A stretch of DNA of 25,410 bases, from contig CAAGPW010000247.1 in assembly GCA_900771955.1 (NCBI GenBank), forward strand, positions 1 to 25,410, in the 5' to 3' direction. The DNA comes from Lachnospiraceae bacterium. Its GTDB lineage: Bacteria > Bacillota > Clostridia > Lachnospirales > Lachnospiraceae. A model generated the notes under the pieces. It worked only from the letters and a program-made list of their open reading frames with translations. It did not search any database and was not told where the DNA came from. Below are positions 7,352-14,120 of the stretch, piece by piece. Every line of letters starts with the position of its first letter. Position 1 is the first letter of the stretch. Position numbers and translations under genes: made by a program.

Positions 7352-7823
7352 CGGATTCATCCTCCTTGAGAGATTTCAGACCTTTTGCAAGATGTCTGTT
7401 GTCGGCAGATTCTTTCAATACGGAAAGAACAGCGCTGGCTGCAAAGCAGATACCAAAACAGATGAAAAAGGCAAGCCAGCATCGGGGCTCACGAACCGGA
7501 AACCAGCCGAATAAGTACGCAAATACGCCGATCAGAAAAACGACGCAGAGTATCATGAGGATCGTTCGTATGGCGAGTGATATTTTTTTGAAAAATGTAT
7601 CTGTAAAAAATACGAAGCGTAATGCGGTGATGCATGCAGAGGACAGCAGAAACTGAAACAGTGTGGAAATGGAAAGTCCGTTGTGCCCCAGAGCAAACAT
7701 GGTCGAGTAAGGAGCAGCCTGATCTCCGATCATACAGGCAAATACCGCAATGATAAGGATTGTGATCCCAAAGATCTGGAAAATCTGTGCAAGATAGTCT
7801 AAAAAATGTTTTTTGTCATCCAT
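7329..7823 (-). CDS. DUF3021 membrane protein, probable LytTR inhibitor
   Basis: This 164-residue protein has four predicted helices (about 15-33, 51-68, 83-105 and 115-133) and a charged C-terminal tail, the DUF3021 layout. In LytTR regulatory systems such as streptococcal BrsRM and HdrRM, a small membrane protein encoded next to a stand-alone LytTR regulator restrains it. The stop codon of the LytTR gene and this start overlap at 7823, so stoichiometric production is likely. The inhibitory role is inferred from that family arrangement. Confidence 0.8.
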   Translation of the reverse strand: MDDKKHFLDYLAQIFQIFGITILIIAVFACMIGDQAAPYSTMFALGHNGLSISTLFQFLLSSACITALRFVFFTDTFFKKISLAIRTILMILCVVFLIGVFAYLFGWFPVREPRCWLAFFICFGICFAASAVLSVLKESADNRHLAKGLKSLKEDESDEITHCK

Positions 7824-8263
7824 TATTTCACCCCCAGTAAATGTTTGAGTTCCGGTGCGTATTGCCTGGATACGATGAGCTGCTCTCCGTTTGACATGGT
7901 GATCAACAGCCGGCGGTCAAGGTAAGCCCGGATAGCATCGATGTTTTTCAGATTTACGATACAGGACTTGTTGATACGCAGAAACAAAAAAGAAACCAGC
8001 TGCTGTTCCAGCTCATACAGGCGTTTTGTGGTTTCAAAAACGTTGTCCTTCGTGTATACAAAACATTTGCGATCTACCGATTCGATATATAAAATTTCGG
8101 ACAGCGCGAGTGTGGTCGCGGCGCCATGAAAGCTTACCGTCAGCTGCCGGTCCATGATACGCAGCGCGGCGATCAGCTGTTCGATGAAATGATCTTTTTT
8201 GCCGCATTGGATCGTGACAATGGGTTCGGTCAGATCTTCTTTTATTTCAACATTGATTTGCAA
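7823..8263 (-). CDS. LytTR DNA-binding regulator without receiver domain
   Basis: About 146 residues: an N-terminal region of some 45 residues and a LytTR domain from about 48 to 143 (IESVDRKCFVYT, FLRINKSCIVNLKNI, LIVSRQYAPELKHLL). There is no phosphoacceptor domain, so control must come from the DUF3021 partner. AGGAGGTG at 8272-8278 would overlap a GTG start at 8272, leaving no spacing. TTG at 8263 is 8 bases downstream and is my choice, although neither start is certain. It heads a four-gene minus-strand operon with DUF3021 and the ABC exporter. Confidence 0.85.
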   Translation of the reverse strand: MQINVEIKEDLTEPIVTIQCGKKDHFIEQLIAALRIMDRQLTVSFHGAATTLALSEILYIESVDRKCFVYTKDNVFETTKRLYELEQQLVSFLFLRINKSCIVNLKNIDAIRAYLDRRLLITMSNGEQLIVSRQYAPELKHLLGVK

Positions 8264-8287
8264 GTAATGCACCTCCTGACAGATCCG

Positions 8288-8316
8288 ATTCTATCAGATG
8301 TGGAATGCGAAGCCAA
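8288..8316 (-). promoter_or_regulatory. promoter of the LytTR-DUF3021-ABC operon
   Basis: On the minus strand TTGGCT (8311-8316), 17 bases, then TAGAAT (8288-8293) preceded by TGA, an extended -10. The -35 is weak, as expected for an activated promoter. Confidence 0.5.
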
Positions 8317-8408
8317 GGGGGCTTGCGGTATGTTGCCGTTTTTGCGCCATAAGTTTCAGAGAGAAAAGATCTGGTATGTATCGTATGAAAATAAAAGAAC
8401 AGTATCTC

Positions 8409-8455
8409 TTGTAATATTTGTAATATGTGTTAGAATGGAGCTACCGAATGGTAGC
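8409..8455 (+). promoter_or_regulatory. promoter and operator of the first TetR gene
   Basis: TTGTAA (8409-8414), 16 bases, TAGAAT (8431-8436), then a perfect 6-4-6 dyad GCTACC-GAAT-GGTAGC (8440-8455) over the expected transcription start. The position suits autorepression by the TetR protein encoded 30 bases downstream. Confidence 0.65.
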
Positions 8456-8484
8456 ATGCAAAAATATAAGAGGTCATAATAAAT

Positions 8485-9120
8485 ATGAAAGACAGAAAAG
8501 AAGAGATTATTTTAGCAACACTGGAGCTTGCATCCCAAAAGGGGCTGGGAAATGTTTCCATGAGCATGATCGCAGAGAGGATCGGCATAAAAAAGCCATC
8601 CTTATATAATCATTTCGCCTCCAAAGATGAACTTGTGCAGGAGATGTATGAATTTTTGCGGGAGCGGGCAAAGAACAGTAAGGGCATGACGACGGTTGAT
8701 TATGCCATACTTTTTCAGGGGAAAACTGCATTAGAGGTTCTGCAGATGGTGGTTGAAAATTATGAGCGCCTGAATCAGGATAAAAACATGTGGATGTTTT
8801 ATAAGGTGATCTATTCCGAGCGCAGTATAAATCCGGCGGCAGCAAGGATCATGACAGAAGAGACAGAAAAAATGATACTTGCAACGAAACAGCTTTTTTA
8901 TGCGATGCAGGTGCATGGACTGCTTTCGTTTCAGAATCCGGATATGAGTGCAGTTACATTTGCGTTGACAGTGCATGGACTGATGGAATACGGTTATGAC
9001 AGAGAACTTGGTAATGAAAAAGCTGTTTTAGACAGTAAAGAAAAAATGATGTGCGAATATCTTAAATGGTTTTGCGCAGAAAATGCAGCTATACGTAGCA
9101 AAGAAGAAAAGAGAGACTGA
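8485..9120 (+). CDS. TetR/AcrR-family transcriptional regulator
   Basis: A 211-residue regulator. The N-terminal helix-turn-helix is typical (MIAERIGIKKPSLYNHFASK at about 29-48), and the ligand-binding C-terminal domain is of no recognised subgroup. An AGAGGT site precedes the ATG. The dyad at 8440-8455 is its likely autoregulatory operator. It is divergent from the LytTR operon and followed in the same direction by an S66 peptidase, so either could be a target. The ligand is unknown. Confidence 0.85.
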   Translation: MKDRKEEIILATLELASQKGLGNVSMSMIAERIGIKKPSLYNHFASKDELVQEMYEFLRERAKNSKGMTTVDYAILFQGKTALEVLQMVVENYERLNQDKNMWMFYKVIYSERSINPAAARIMTEETEKMILATKQLFYAMQVHGLLSFQNPDMSAVTFALTVHGLMEYGYDRELGNEKAVLDSKEKMMCEYLKWFCAENAAIRSKEEKRD

Positions 9121-9154
9121 CTATCAAGCTTGGGAATATGTGGGCCGGTATCTG

Positions 9155-9166
9155 CCTGCCGGCAGG
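9155..9166. repeat. 12-bp perfect palindrome between TetR and S66 genes
   Basis: CCTGCCGGCAGG is a loopless, perfect palindrome in the 78-base gap between the TetR stop and the S66 start. Without loop or T tract it is not a terminator; it could be a protein-binding site. No promoter is evident in the gap, so the S66 gene may be co-transcribed with tetR. Confidence 0.4.
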
Positions 9167-9198
9167 TTTGAGAAGCGACGGCGGTGTAAAGGATTACA

Positions 9199-10269
9199 AT
9201 GGAGTATGCAGAGAAATTGAAAAAAGGTGACAAAGTCGCGATCGTAAGCCTGTCAAGCGGTATGTTGGGCGAAGAATTTTGCAGTCACAATATAGAAATA
9301 GGCGTAAAAAGACTGAAAGAATATGGACTTCAGCCTGCATTTATGCCAAACGCACGAAAAGGAATCACATATTTAAAGATGCATCCCGAGGCGCGGGCAC
9401 AGGATCTGAAAGATGCTTTTTTCGATGACTCGATCCGTGGGATCATCTGTGCGATCGGTGGTGATGATACTTATAGACTGTTGCCGTATCTGATGGAGGA
9501 TACAGCATTTGTAAAAGCGGTGAAGGATCATCCGAAATTATTTACCGGTTTTTCAGATACGACCATAAACCATCTGATGTTTTACAGACTTGGCCTGTCT
9601 ACGTTTTATGGCCCTAATTTTATCTGTGATCTGGGTGAAATAGCGGATGACATGCTGCCTTATAGTAAAAAATCGTTTGAAAGTTATCTGGAAGGAAACG
9701 ACTATCGTGAAATCGTATCCAGTGACATCTGGTATGAAGAAAGAACCGATTTCTCTAAAGCAGCAGTCGGAACGGAAAGAACAGCACATAAAGAGAAACG
9801 GGGATTTGAACTTTTACAGGGCAGCGAAGTTTTTTCAGGGCGCCTGCTCGGCGGGTGTCTGGAAAGCCTGTATGATATACTTACGGGAACCCGATATGCG
9901 GATGAAAAAGAGGTCTGTGAAAAATACGGCATATTTCCAACGAAAGAGGAGTGGATGGGAAAAATACTGTTCATGGAAACCTGTGAAGAAAAACCAGTAC
10001 CGGAACTCTACGAAAAAGAACTGGCTGCGCTGAAAGAACTGGGCGTGTTTGATGTGGTTCAGGGTGTTTTGGTCGGAAAGCCGCAGGATGAAACTTATTA
10101 TGAAGCGTATAAAAGTATTCTCACAAAAGTGATAGACAATGAAAAACTTCCTGTTGTCTATAATGTAAATTTCGGACATGCGACACCGAGATGCGTATTA
10201 CAGTATGGAGCTATGGTAAAGGTAGATATGAGGCAGAAGAAGATTTATCAAAACCAGTCCTGGATGTAA
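9199..10269 (+). CDS. S66 peptidase, LD-carboxypeptidase / MccF-like
   Basis: At 356 residues this has the full S66 fold. The nucleophile is S119 in GFSDTT, with E222 in LLGGCLES and H327 in NFGHATP completing the Ser-Glu-His triad. S66 enzymes either trim the terminal D-alanine from murein tetrapeptides (LdcA) or cleave the acyl-sulfamoyl adenylate of microcin C-type compounds (MccF). The long insertion at about 160-205 and the overall length are nearer the MccF side. No signal peptide is seen, so it acts in the cytoplasm. The ribosome site AAAGGA is 5 bases from the ATG. Confidence 0.88.
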   Translation: MEYAEKLKKGDKVAIVSLSSGMLGEEFCSHNIEIGVKRLKEYGLQPAFMPNARKGITYLKMHPEARAQDLKDAFFDDSIRGIICAIGGDDTYRLLPYLMEDTAFVKAVKDHPKLFTGFSDTTINHLMFYRLGLSTFYGPNFICDLGEIADDMLPYSKKSFESYLEGNDYREIVSSDIWYEERTDFSKAAVGTERTAHKEKRGFELLQGSEVFSGRLLGGCLESLYDILTGTRYADEKEVCEKYGIFPTKEEWMGKILFMETCEEKPVPELYEKELAALKELGVFDVVQGVLVGKPQDETYYEAYKSILTKVIDNEKLPVVYNVNFGHATPRCVLQYGAMVKVDMRQKKIYQNQSWM

Positions 10270-10301
10270 TTGTTGACATTACAACGATGCCATCCTATAA
10301 T
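10265..10301 (+). promoter_or_regulatory. promoter of the Rrf2 gene with TGTAA-N9-TTACA operator
   Basis: A consensus promoter, TTGACA (10273-10278), 17 bases, TATAAT (10296-10301). The -35 lies inside a dyad TGTAA-N9-TTACA (10265-10283), which also contains the stop codon of the S66 gene. The same dyad occurs twice upstream of the gene at 10950, which suggests Rrf2 represses both units. Confidence 0.75.
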
Positions 10302-10325
10302 ATGCGGATGAGGAGGCTTTTTGTT

Positions 10326-10760
10326 ATGCAGATTTCAAGCAGATTTACATTGGCAGTTCATATTTTTGCCTGTATCGATACATTCAAAGATGAGTACAGG
10401 GTGACCAGTGAGTTTCTTGCCGGGAGTACAAATGTAAATCCCGTCATTGTGAGAAAAATATTGGGGCAGCTAAAAGCGGCAGGGCTGGTAGAAGTCGTGA
10501 GAGGCTCAGGCGGGGCTTCGATCGCGAAGCCGTTAAACGAGATTACATTTCTTGATATTTACCGTGCGGTGGAATGTGTGGAGGGCGGCGAACTGTTTCA
10601 TTTTCATGACAATCCAAATCCGAACTGCCCGGTGGGAAAGAACATCCATAAGATACTGGATGAAAAATTACAGCGGGTGCAGGAGGCGATGGAGCGGGAG
10701 CTTGCGTCCATTACGCTTGCGGATGTGCATGAGGATGCCCAAAAATATATGCAGATGTGA
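10326..10760 (+). CDS. Rrf2-family transcriptional regulator, YwnA-like
   Basis: The 144-residue protein starts MQISSRFTLAVH, as Rrf2 proteins do. A winged helix follows (VTSEFLAGSTNVNPVIVRKI, then GLVEVVRGSGGASIAKP), with FLDIYRAVE and the PNPNCPVG motif near 96-103 of YwnA-like members. It has two cysteines, in VECVEG and NCPVG, and lacks the three-cysteine Fe-S set of IscR, so sensing may be thiol-based. GAGGAGG upstream fixes the start at 10326; a longer reading frame back to 10191 overlaps the S66 gene and is not real. Autoregulation is suggested by the dyad in its promoter. Confidence 0.88.
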   Translation: MQISSRFTLAVHIFACIDTFKDEYRVTSEFLAGSTNVNPVIVRKILGQLKAAGLVEVVRGSGGASIAKPLNEITFLDIYRAVECVEGGELFHFHDNPNPNCPVGKNIHKILDEKLQRVQEAMERELASITLADVHEDAQKYMQM

Positions 10761-10762
10761 TA

Positions 10763-10809
10763 TTTAAGACTTTGAAAGCAATACGTTTTCAGGGTCTTAA
10801 ATTTTTTTT
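10763..10809 (+). terminator. terminator after the Rrf2 gene
   Basis: TTTAAGAC (10763-10770) pairs with GTCTTAAA (10794-10801), with further pairing inside, followed by eight T residues. It ends the rrf2 transcript just before the next regulated promoter. Confidence 0.85.
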
Positions 10810-10821
10810 GAAAAAAATAGA

Positions 10822-10883
10822 TGTAACCATTGACATTACAACAAAACAATGATAATATGCATGATGTAACAGCGAAAGTTACA
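10822..10883 (+). promoter_or_regulatory. promoter with two TGTAA-N9-TTACA operators
   Basis: TTGACA (10830-10835) with 17 bases to TAATAT (10853-10858). One dyad, TGTAA-N9-TTACA, covers the -35 (10822-10840). A second (10865-10883) begins 43 bp later, close to four helical turns, over the start of the transcript. The block GATGTAA-N3-TTGACATTACAAC is shared exactly with the rrf2 promoter. Confidence 0.75.
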
Positions 10884-10949
10884 ACCAAAAAAACAAAAGA
10901 CCGGTCAGTCGTTCATGAAAACAAAAAAGAAAATAAAAAGGAGACCGAC

Positions 10950-11345
10950 ATGAAAAAAGTAGTAGAATTTTTACAGGAGAATCCGGTACAGTATTTAGCA
11001 ACCGTAGGACGTGACGGAAAGGCAAAATGCCGCCCGTTTATGTTTGCCGGAGAGATGGATGGCAAGCTGTGGTTCTGCACAAACAACACCAAGGATGTAT
11101 TTAAGGATATGCAGAAGAATCCGGAGGTTGAGATCTCGGTTTCCAGTCCGTCCTATGCATGGCTCCGGCTGCATGGCAGAACTGTTTTTGAAAATAATAT
11201 GGCTGCAAAGGAAATGTGCATTGCAAATCCGATCGTAAAAGGACAGTATGAGACAGCCGGGAATCCGATCTTTGAAGTATTTTATCTGGAAGAACCGCAT
11301 GGCGTGATCGCTGATTTTTCCGGAAATCCGCCATACGAATTTTAA
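10950..11345 (+). CDS. pyridoxamine 5'-phosphate oxidase-like split-barrel protein
   Basis: This 131-residue protein has the FMN-binding split-barrel signature of small PNPOx-like proteins: VQYLATVGRDGKAKCRPFMF at about 13-32, then KLWFCTNNTKDVFKDMQKNP and a WLRLHGRTVF strand. Members bind FMN, F420 or haem; true PLP synthesis is unlikely at this size. AAAAGGAGA fixes the start at 10950. Two Rrf2-type dyads lie upstream, so it is probably induced by the signal Rrf2 senses, and it leads into the macrodomain-sirtuin pair 61 bases later. Confidence 0.82.
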   Translation: MKKVVEFLQENPVQYLATVGRDGKAKCRPFMFAGEMDGKLWFCTNNTKDVFKDMQKNPEVEISVSSPSYAWLRLHGRTVFENNMAAKEMCIANPIVKGQYETAGNPIFEVFYLEEPHGVIADFSGNPPYEF

Positions 11346-11406
11346 AGAAAATGGTTTTGAAATCTGCCCGGTAGCTGCGGCAGAAATAGAAAGATGAGGA
11401 GTCAAA

Positions 11407-12186
11407 ATGGATCAGAAAGAAAGAAGAACGTACTTATTAAATTACCTTTTAGCGGAAAATCCGCAGGCGGGGATCAGCCGGATACCGGATGATGAAAAGG
11501 AGCAGAAAGCGCTTTTACGCGGGCTTATGAATATCCGTATGCCACAGCCGGCCAGTTCGGATTTCCTGACGGTTCAGGATGCGTATTTAAAAGAGGAGAT
11601 CGCGGCAGATGGGATTGTGGAAATGGCGGATCTTGTGCCGGTACAGCCGGAACTATACCTCTGGCAGGGCGATATTACCAGACTGAAATGTGATGCGATC
11701 GTAAATGCCGCGAACAGCCAGCTGCTTGGCTGTTTCTGCCCGAACCATGGCTGTATCGATAATGCGATCCATACATTTGCCGGTATTGAGCTTCGGTCTG
11801 CCTGCGCAAAGCTGATAGCGGCGCAGGGACATGAGGAAGAAACGGGCAGCGCAAAGATCACGCCGGCGTTCAATCTGCCGTGCAAATATGTATTGCATAC
11901 GGTCGGCCCGATCGTTCATGGACGGCTTACGAAAAAGGATCAGGAGCTGCTTGGCTCATGCTATCGTTCCTGCCTGGAACTGGCAGAGGAAAACGGGGCA
12001 GAGAGCATCGCTTTTTGCTGTATTTCCACAGGAGAGTTTCATTTTCCGAACGATAAGGCGGCAGAGATCGCCATAAGGACAGTAAAGGAATATAAGAAGC
12101 GGACGGGCAGCAGGATTGAGGTGATATTTAATGTTTTCAAGGATCTTGACAAAGAAATCTACAGAAAATTACTCACAGAAGATTGA
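11407..12186 (+). CDS. zinc-type macrodomain protein-ADP-ribose hydrolase
   Basis: The 259-residue protein has about 80 residues of N-terminal extension and then a macrodomain: WQGDITRLKCDAIVNAANS at 86-104, and GCFCPNHGCIDNAIH at 108-122, the Cys/His set that marks zinc-containing macrodomains. The second ligand loop is STGEFHFPND, about 208-217. Such enzymes remove ADP-ribose from proteins and in Firmicutes are encoded beside SirTM sirtuins, exactly as here. The start has GAGGAG 6 bases upstream. Its 3' end overlaps the sirtuin gene by 56 bases, suggesting coupled translation of a writer and an eraser. Confidence 0.92.
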   Translation: MDQKERRTYLLNYLLAENPQAGISRIPDDEKEQKALLRGLMNIRMPQPASSDFLTVQDAYLKEEIAADGIVEMADLVPVQPELYLWQGDITRLKCDAIVNAANSQLLGCFCPNHGCIDNAIHTFAGIELRSACAKLIAAQGHEEETGSAKITPAFNLPCKYVLHTVGPIVHGRLTKKDQELLGSCYRSCLELAEENGAESIAFCCISTGEFHFPNDKAAEIAIRTVKEYKKRTGSRIEVIFNVFKDLDKEIYRKLLTED

Positions 12187-13012
12187 GAGGCTGCGGGCAG
12201 AACTGAACCAGGCGGATGCGGTGGTGATCGGCGCCGGTTCGGGGCTTTCTGCAGCCGCCGGTTTTACTTATAACGGGGATCGCTTTTTAAAATACTTTGG
12301 GGATTTCGCGAAAAAGTATGGAATCCGTGATATGTATTCCGGCGGTTTTTATCCCTATCCTTCCATGGAAGAATACTGGGCATGGTGGAGCCGGCATATT
12401 TATTACAACAGATACGTCGATCCGCCGGTTCCGGTCTATGAAAAACTGCTTGAACTGGTAAAAGATCAGGATTATTTTGTGCTCACGACAAATGTGGATC
12501 ACTGTTTCCAGAAAGCAGGATTTGATAAAAAACGCCTGTTTTATACGCAGGGGGATTATGGCCTGTGGCAGTGCGCGGGGCCGTGTCAGAGTAAGACCTA
12601 CGATAATGAAACGGTTGTCCGGCAGATGGTAGCAGAGCAAAGAGATATGCGAATTCCTGCGGATCTGATTCCGCGCTGCCCGAAATGTGGAAGACCGCTT
12701 ACGATGAATCTGCGCTGTGATGATACCTTTGTAGAGGATAAAGGCTGGCAGATGGCGGCAGACCGGTACGAAGATTTTATCCGGCGGCATAAGGGGCTTG
12801 GCGTGGTGTATCTGGAACTCGGGGTCGGAGCCAATACACCAGACATCATAAAATATCCGTTCTGGCAGATGGCGGCGGGAAACAAAAACGCGACGTATGC
12901 CTGTGTCAATTTGGGAGAAGCGTATTGTCCTGCGGAAATAAGTGAGCGCTCCATCTGTATCGATGGTGATATCAAAGATTTTCTGGATGAGATGCTAAAA
13001 GTGGGTGATTAA
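12131..13012 (+). CDS. class M sirtuin (SirTM), protein ADP-ribosyltransferase
   Basis: At 293 residues this shows the sirtuin NAD site GAGSGLSAAAGF (34-45) and TTNVDHCFQKAGF (119-131). Where ordinary sirtuins have the catalytic HG, it reads YTQGDYG with Q140, the class M trait linked to ADP-ribosylation rather than deacylation. Zinc ligands are probably C148, C152, C183 and C186. In characterised systems (Rack et al. 2015) SirTM modifies a lipoylated GcvH-like carrier and the macrodomain reverses it. No GcvH-L or lipoate ligase gene is in this window, so the target is open. The ATG at 12131 has GAGGTG 7 bases upstream. Confidence 0.9.
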   Translation: MFSRILTKKSTENYSQKIERLRAELNQADAVVIGAGSGLSAAAGFTYNGDRFLKYFGDFAKKYGIRDMYSGGFYPYPSMEEYWAWWSRHIYYNRYVDPPVPVYEKLLELVKDQDYFVLTTNVDHCFQKAGFDKKRLFYTQGDYGLWQCAGPCQSKTYDNETVVRQMVAEQRDMRIPADLIPRCPKCGRPLTMNLRCDDTFVEDKGWQMAADRYEDFIRRHKGLGVVYLELGVGANTPDIIKYPFWQMAAGNKNATYACVNLGEAYCPAEISERSICIDGDIKDFLDEMLKVGD

Positions 13013-13108
13013 AGGCCTTTGTGCCCTTACAAGGATCAACCAAAGAGAGGTAAGCAGCAATACTCATAGGAGTAAATTTCCCAAAGACAATTATAATCAA
13101 ATTTAAGG

Positions 13109-13138
13109 TTGAGCACCCGACACAGCATGTGCTATGAT
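13109..13138 (+). promoter_or_regulatory. promoter of the CD3324-RNHCP pair
   Basis: TTGAGC (13109-13114), 18 bases, TATGAT (13133-13138). The transcript would have a leader of about 130 bases containing the hairpin at 13206-13249. The rest of 13013-13108 shows only a small imperfect hairpin at about 13032-13050. Confidence 0.5.
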
Positions 13139-13205
13139 GATAAAAAATAGGAAAAGAAAGGTTCAAAGAGTGTTTTATGAAGAATTATGGTGCGATTGTG
13201 CGATA

Positions 13206-13249
13206 GCAATGGCTGTTGCAAAAAAATAAGATCAGGCGATAGCCATTGC
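13206..13249 (+). promoter_or_regulatory. leader hairpin before the CD3324-like gene
   Basis: GCAATGGCTGTTGC (13206-13219) can pair with GCGATAGCCATTGC (13236-13249), 14 pairs including two G-U, around a 16-base A-rich loop. The element also repeats GCGATAGC in direct orientation (13200-13207 and 13236-13243). It has no T tract and lies about 30 bases before the start, so a regulatory leader or operator is more likely than a terminator. Confidence 0.5.
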
Positions 13250-13279
13250 ATTCCTCAGATTAAAATCAGGAGGACGCAC

Positions 13280-13600
13280 ATGAGCTATGTGAATGCAAAT
13301 GAAGTTTTGCCGGATGCTTTGGTGCAGGAAATCCAGAAATATCTGGATGGACAGCTTTTATACATTCCAAGAAAGCAGAACAATGCTTTTTCATGGGGAG
13401 AAAAAAGCGGAGCCAAAGACAGAATGGCAGAACGAAACAGACAGATACAGACACGTTTTCATTCCGGAGCGGCGATATCGGAACTGAGTGACGAATATTG
13501 TCTTTCGGAAAAGCGGATCCAGGGAATTGTACATGCATGTGAGTTCTCCATGAAAAACAAAACAGTCGATGGAGGACAACACAGTGAACAGAGAGAATAA
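13280..13600 (+). CDS. CD3324-family small protein with helix-turn-helix
   Basis: The 106-residue protein opens MSYVNANEVLPDALVQEIQKYLDG and has LYIPRKQNNAFSWGE near 38-52, the hallmark of the CD3324 family of clostridia. Residues of about 66-88 (AAISELSDEYCLSEKRIQGIV) look like a Mor/sigma-type helix-turn-helix, so DNA binding is plausible but unproven. AGGAGG at 13267-13272 fixes the start; an upstream extension to 13187 runs through the leader hairpin. It overlaps the RNHCP gene by 17 bases. Confidence 0.78.
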   Translation: MSYVNANEVLPDALVQEIQKYLDGQLLYIPRKQNNAFSWGEKSGAKDRMAERNRQIQTRFHSGAAISELSDEYCLSEKRIQGIVHACEFSMKNKTVDGGQHSEQRE

Positions 13601-14012
13601 AAGAAAATTATATGAAAAAGGTTATTATAAAACGCATGCCTGCAATGAAACTTTTGTATGTAAGTTCTGCGGAAGAACAGTAGTGCCGGAGGGAGCGGGA
13701 AGCAATCACAGGAACCACTGTCCGAATTGTCTCTACAGTCTGCATGTAGATATAAATCCCGGAGACCGGGAATCCGACTGCGGCGGACATATGGAGCCCG
13801 TTGCCGTCTGGGTGAGAAAGAAGGGAGAATGGGCAATCATTCACCGCTGTAAGATGTGCGGGGCGCTTAGTTCCAACCGGGTTGCTGCGGATGATAACCC
13901 TATGAAGCTGATGTCGCTTGCAATGCGACCGTTAAGTCAGCCACCGTTTCCAATCGAGCGTATCGAAGAGATGACAAGGCTTATGGGTGGAGACGGAAGC
14001 CTTGCCTGGTAA
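13584..14012 (+). CDS. RNHCP-domain zinc-ribbon protein
   Basis: A 142-residue protein with C26/C29 (FVCKFCG), the name-giving RNHCP motif at 43-47 and C49, then a second cysteine pair in HRCKMCGAL. Zinc binding is likely. The RNHCP family is widespread in Firmicutes and has no established function. I favour the GTG at 13584, which lies 8 bases after GGAGG and gives the family-like start MNRENKRK; the ATG at 13569 has no ribosome site. Confidence 0.82.
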   Translation: MNRENKRKLYEKGYYKTHACNETFVCKFCGRTVVPEGAGSNHRNHCPNCLYSLHVDINPGDRESDCGGHMEPVAVWVRKKGEWAIIHRCKMCGALSSNRVAADDNPMKLMSLAMRPLSQPPFPIERIEEMTRLMGGDGSLAW

Positions 14013-14050
14013 TGGGACAGGTCTGTACACAATTGTAAGTGAAAAATAAC

Positions 14051-14099
14051 TTGACAAAACTAACAGTGTTAGCTAAAGTATAGCTAACATTGTTAGTTT
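14051..14099 (+). promoter_or_regulatory. promoter with two tandem TetR operators
   Basis: TTGACA (14051-14056), 17 bases, TAAAGT (14074-14079). Two 13-bp dyads, CTAACAGTGTTAG (14060-14072) and CTAACATTGTTAG (14084-14096), lie 24 bp apart, one in the spacer and one over the start point. The whole block is itself an 18-base inverted repeat around 14078 with one mismatch. Autorepression by the TetR protein at 14121 is the simplest reading. Confidence 0.75.
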
Positions 14100-14120
14100 T
14101 TTGCGTTATGGGAGAAACAT

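Noticed and set aside
8317..8360. CGCAA-like repeats upstream of the LytTR-DUF3021 promoter as an autoregulatory site.
   Set aside because: The repeats are short and the spacing (12 or 19) is inconsistent; not strong enough to call.
10191..10325. N-terminal extension of the Rrf2 reading frame.
   Set aside because: It overlaps the S66 gene and the promoter; the family start and ribosome site are at 10326.
10326..10760. The Rrf2 protein as the CymR-like regulator of the metY and sulfate promoters.
   Set aside because: Its own promoter and neighbour share a different dyad, TGTAA-N9-TTACA, not found at the sulfur promoters.
13187..13279. N-terminal extension of the CD3324-like frame.
   Set aside because: It is encoded by the leader hairpin and has no ribosome site; AGGAGG fits the ATG at 13280.
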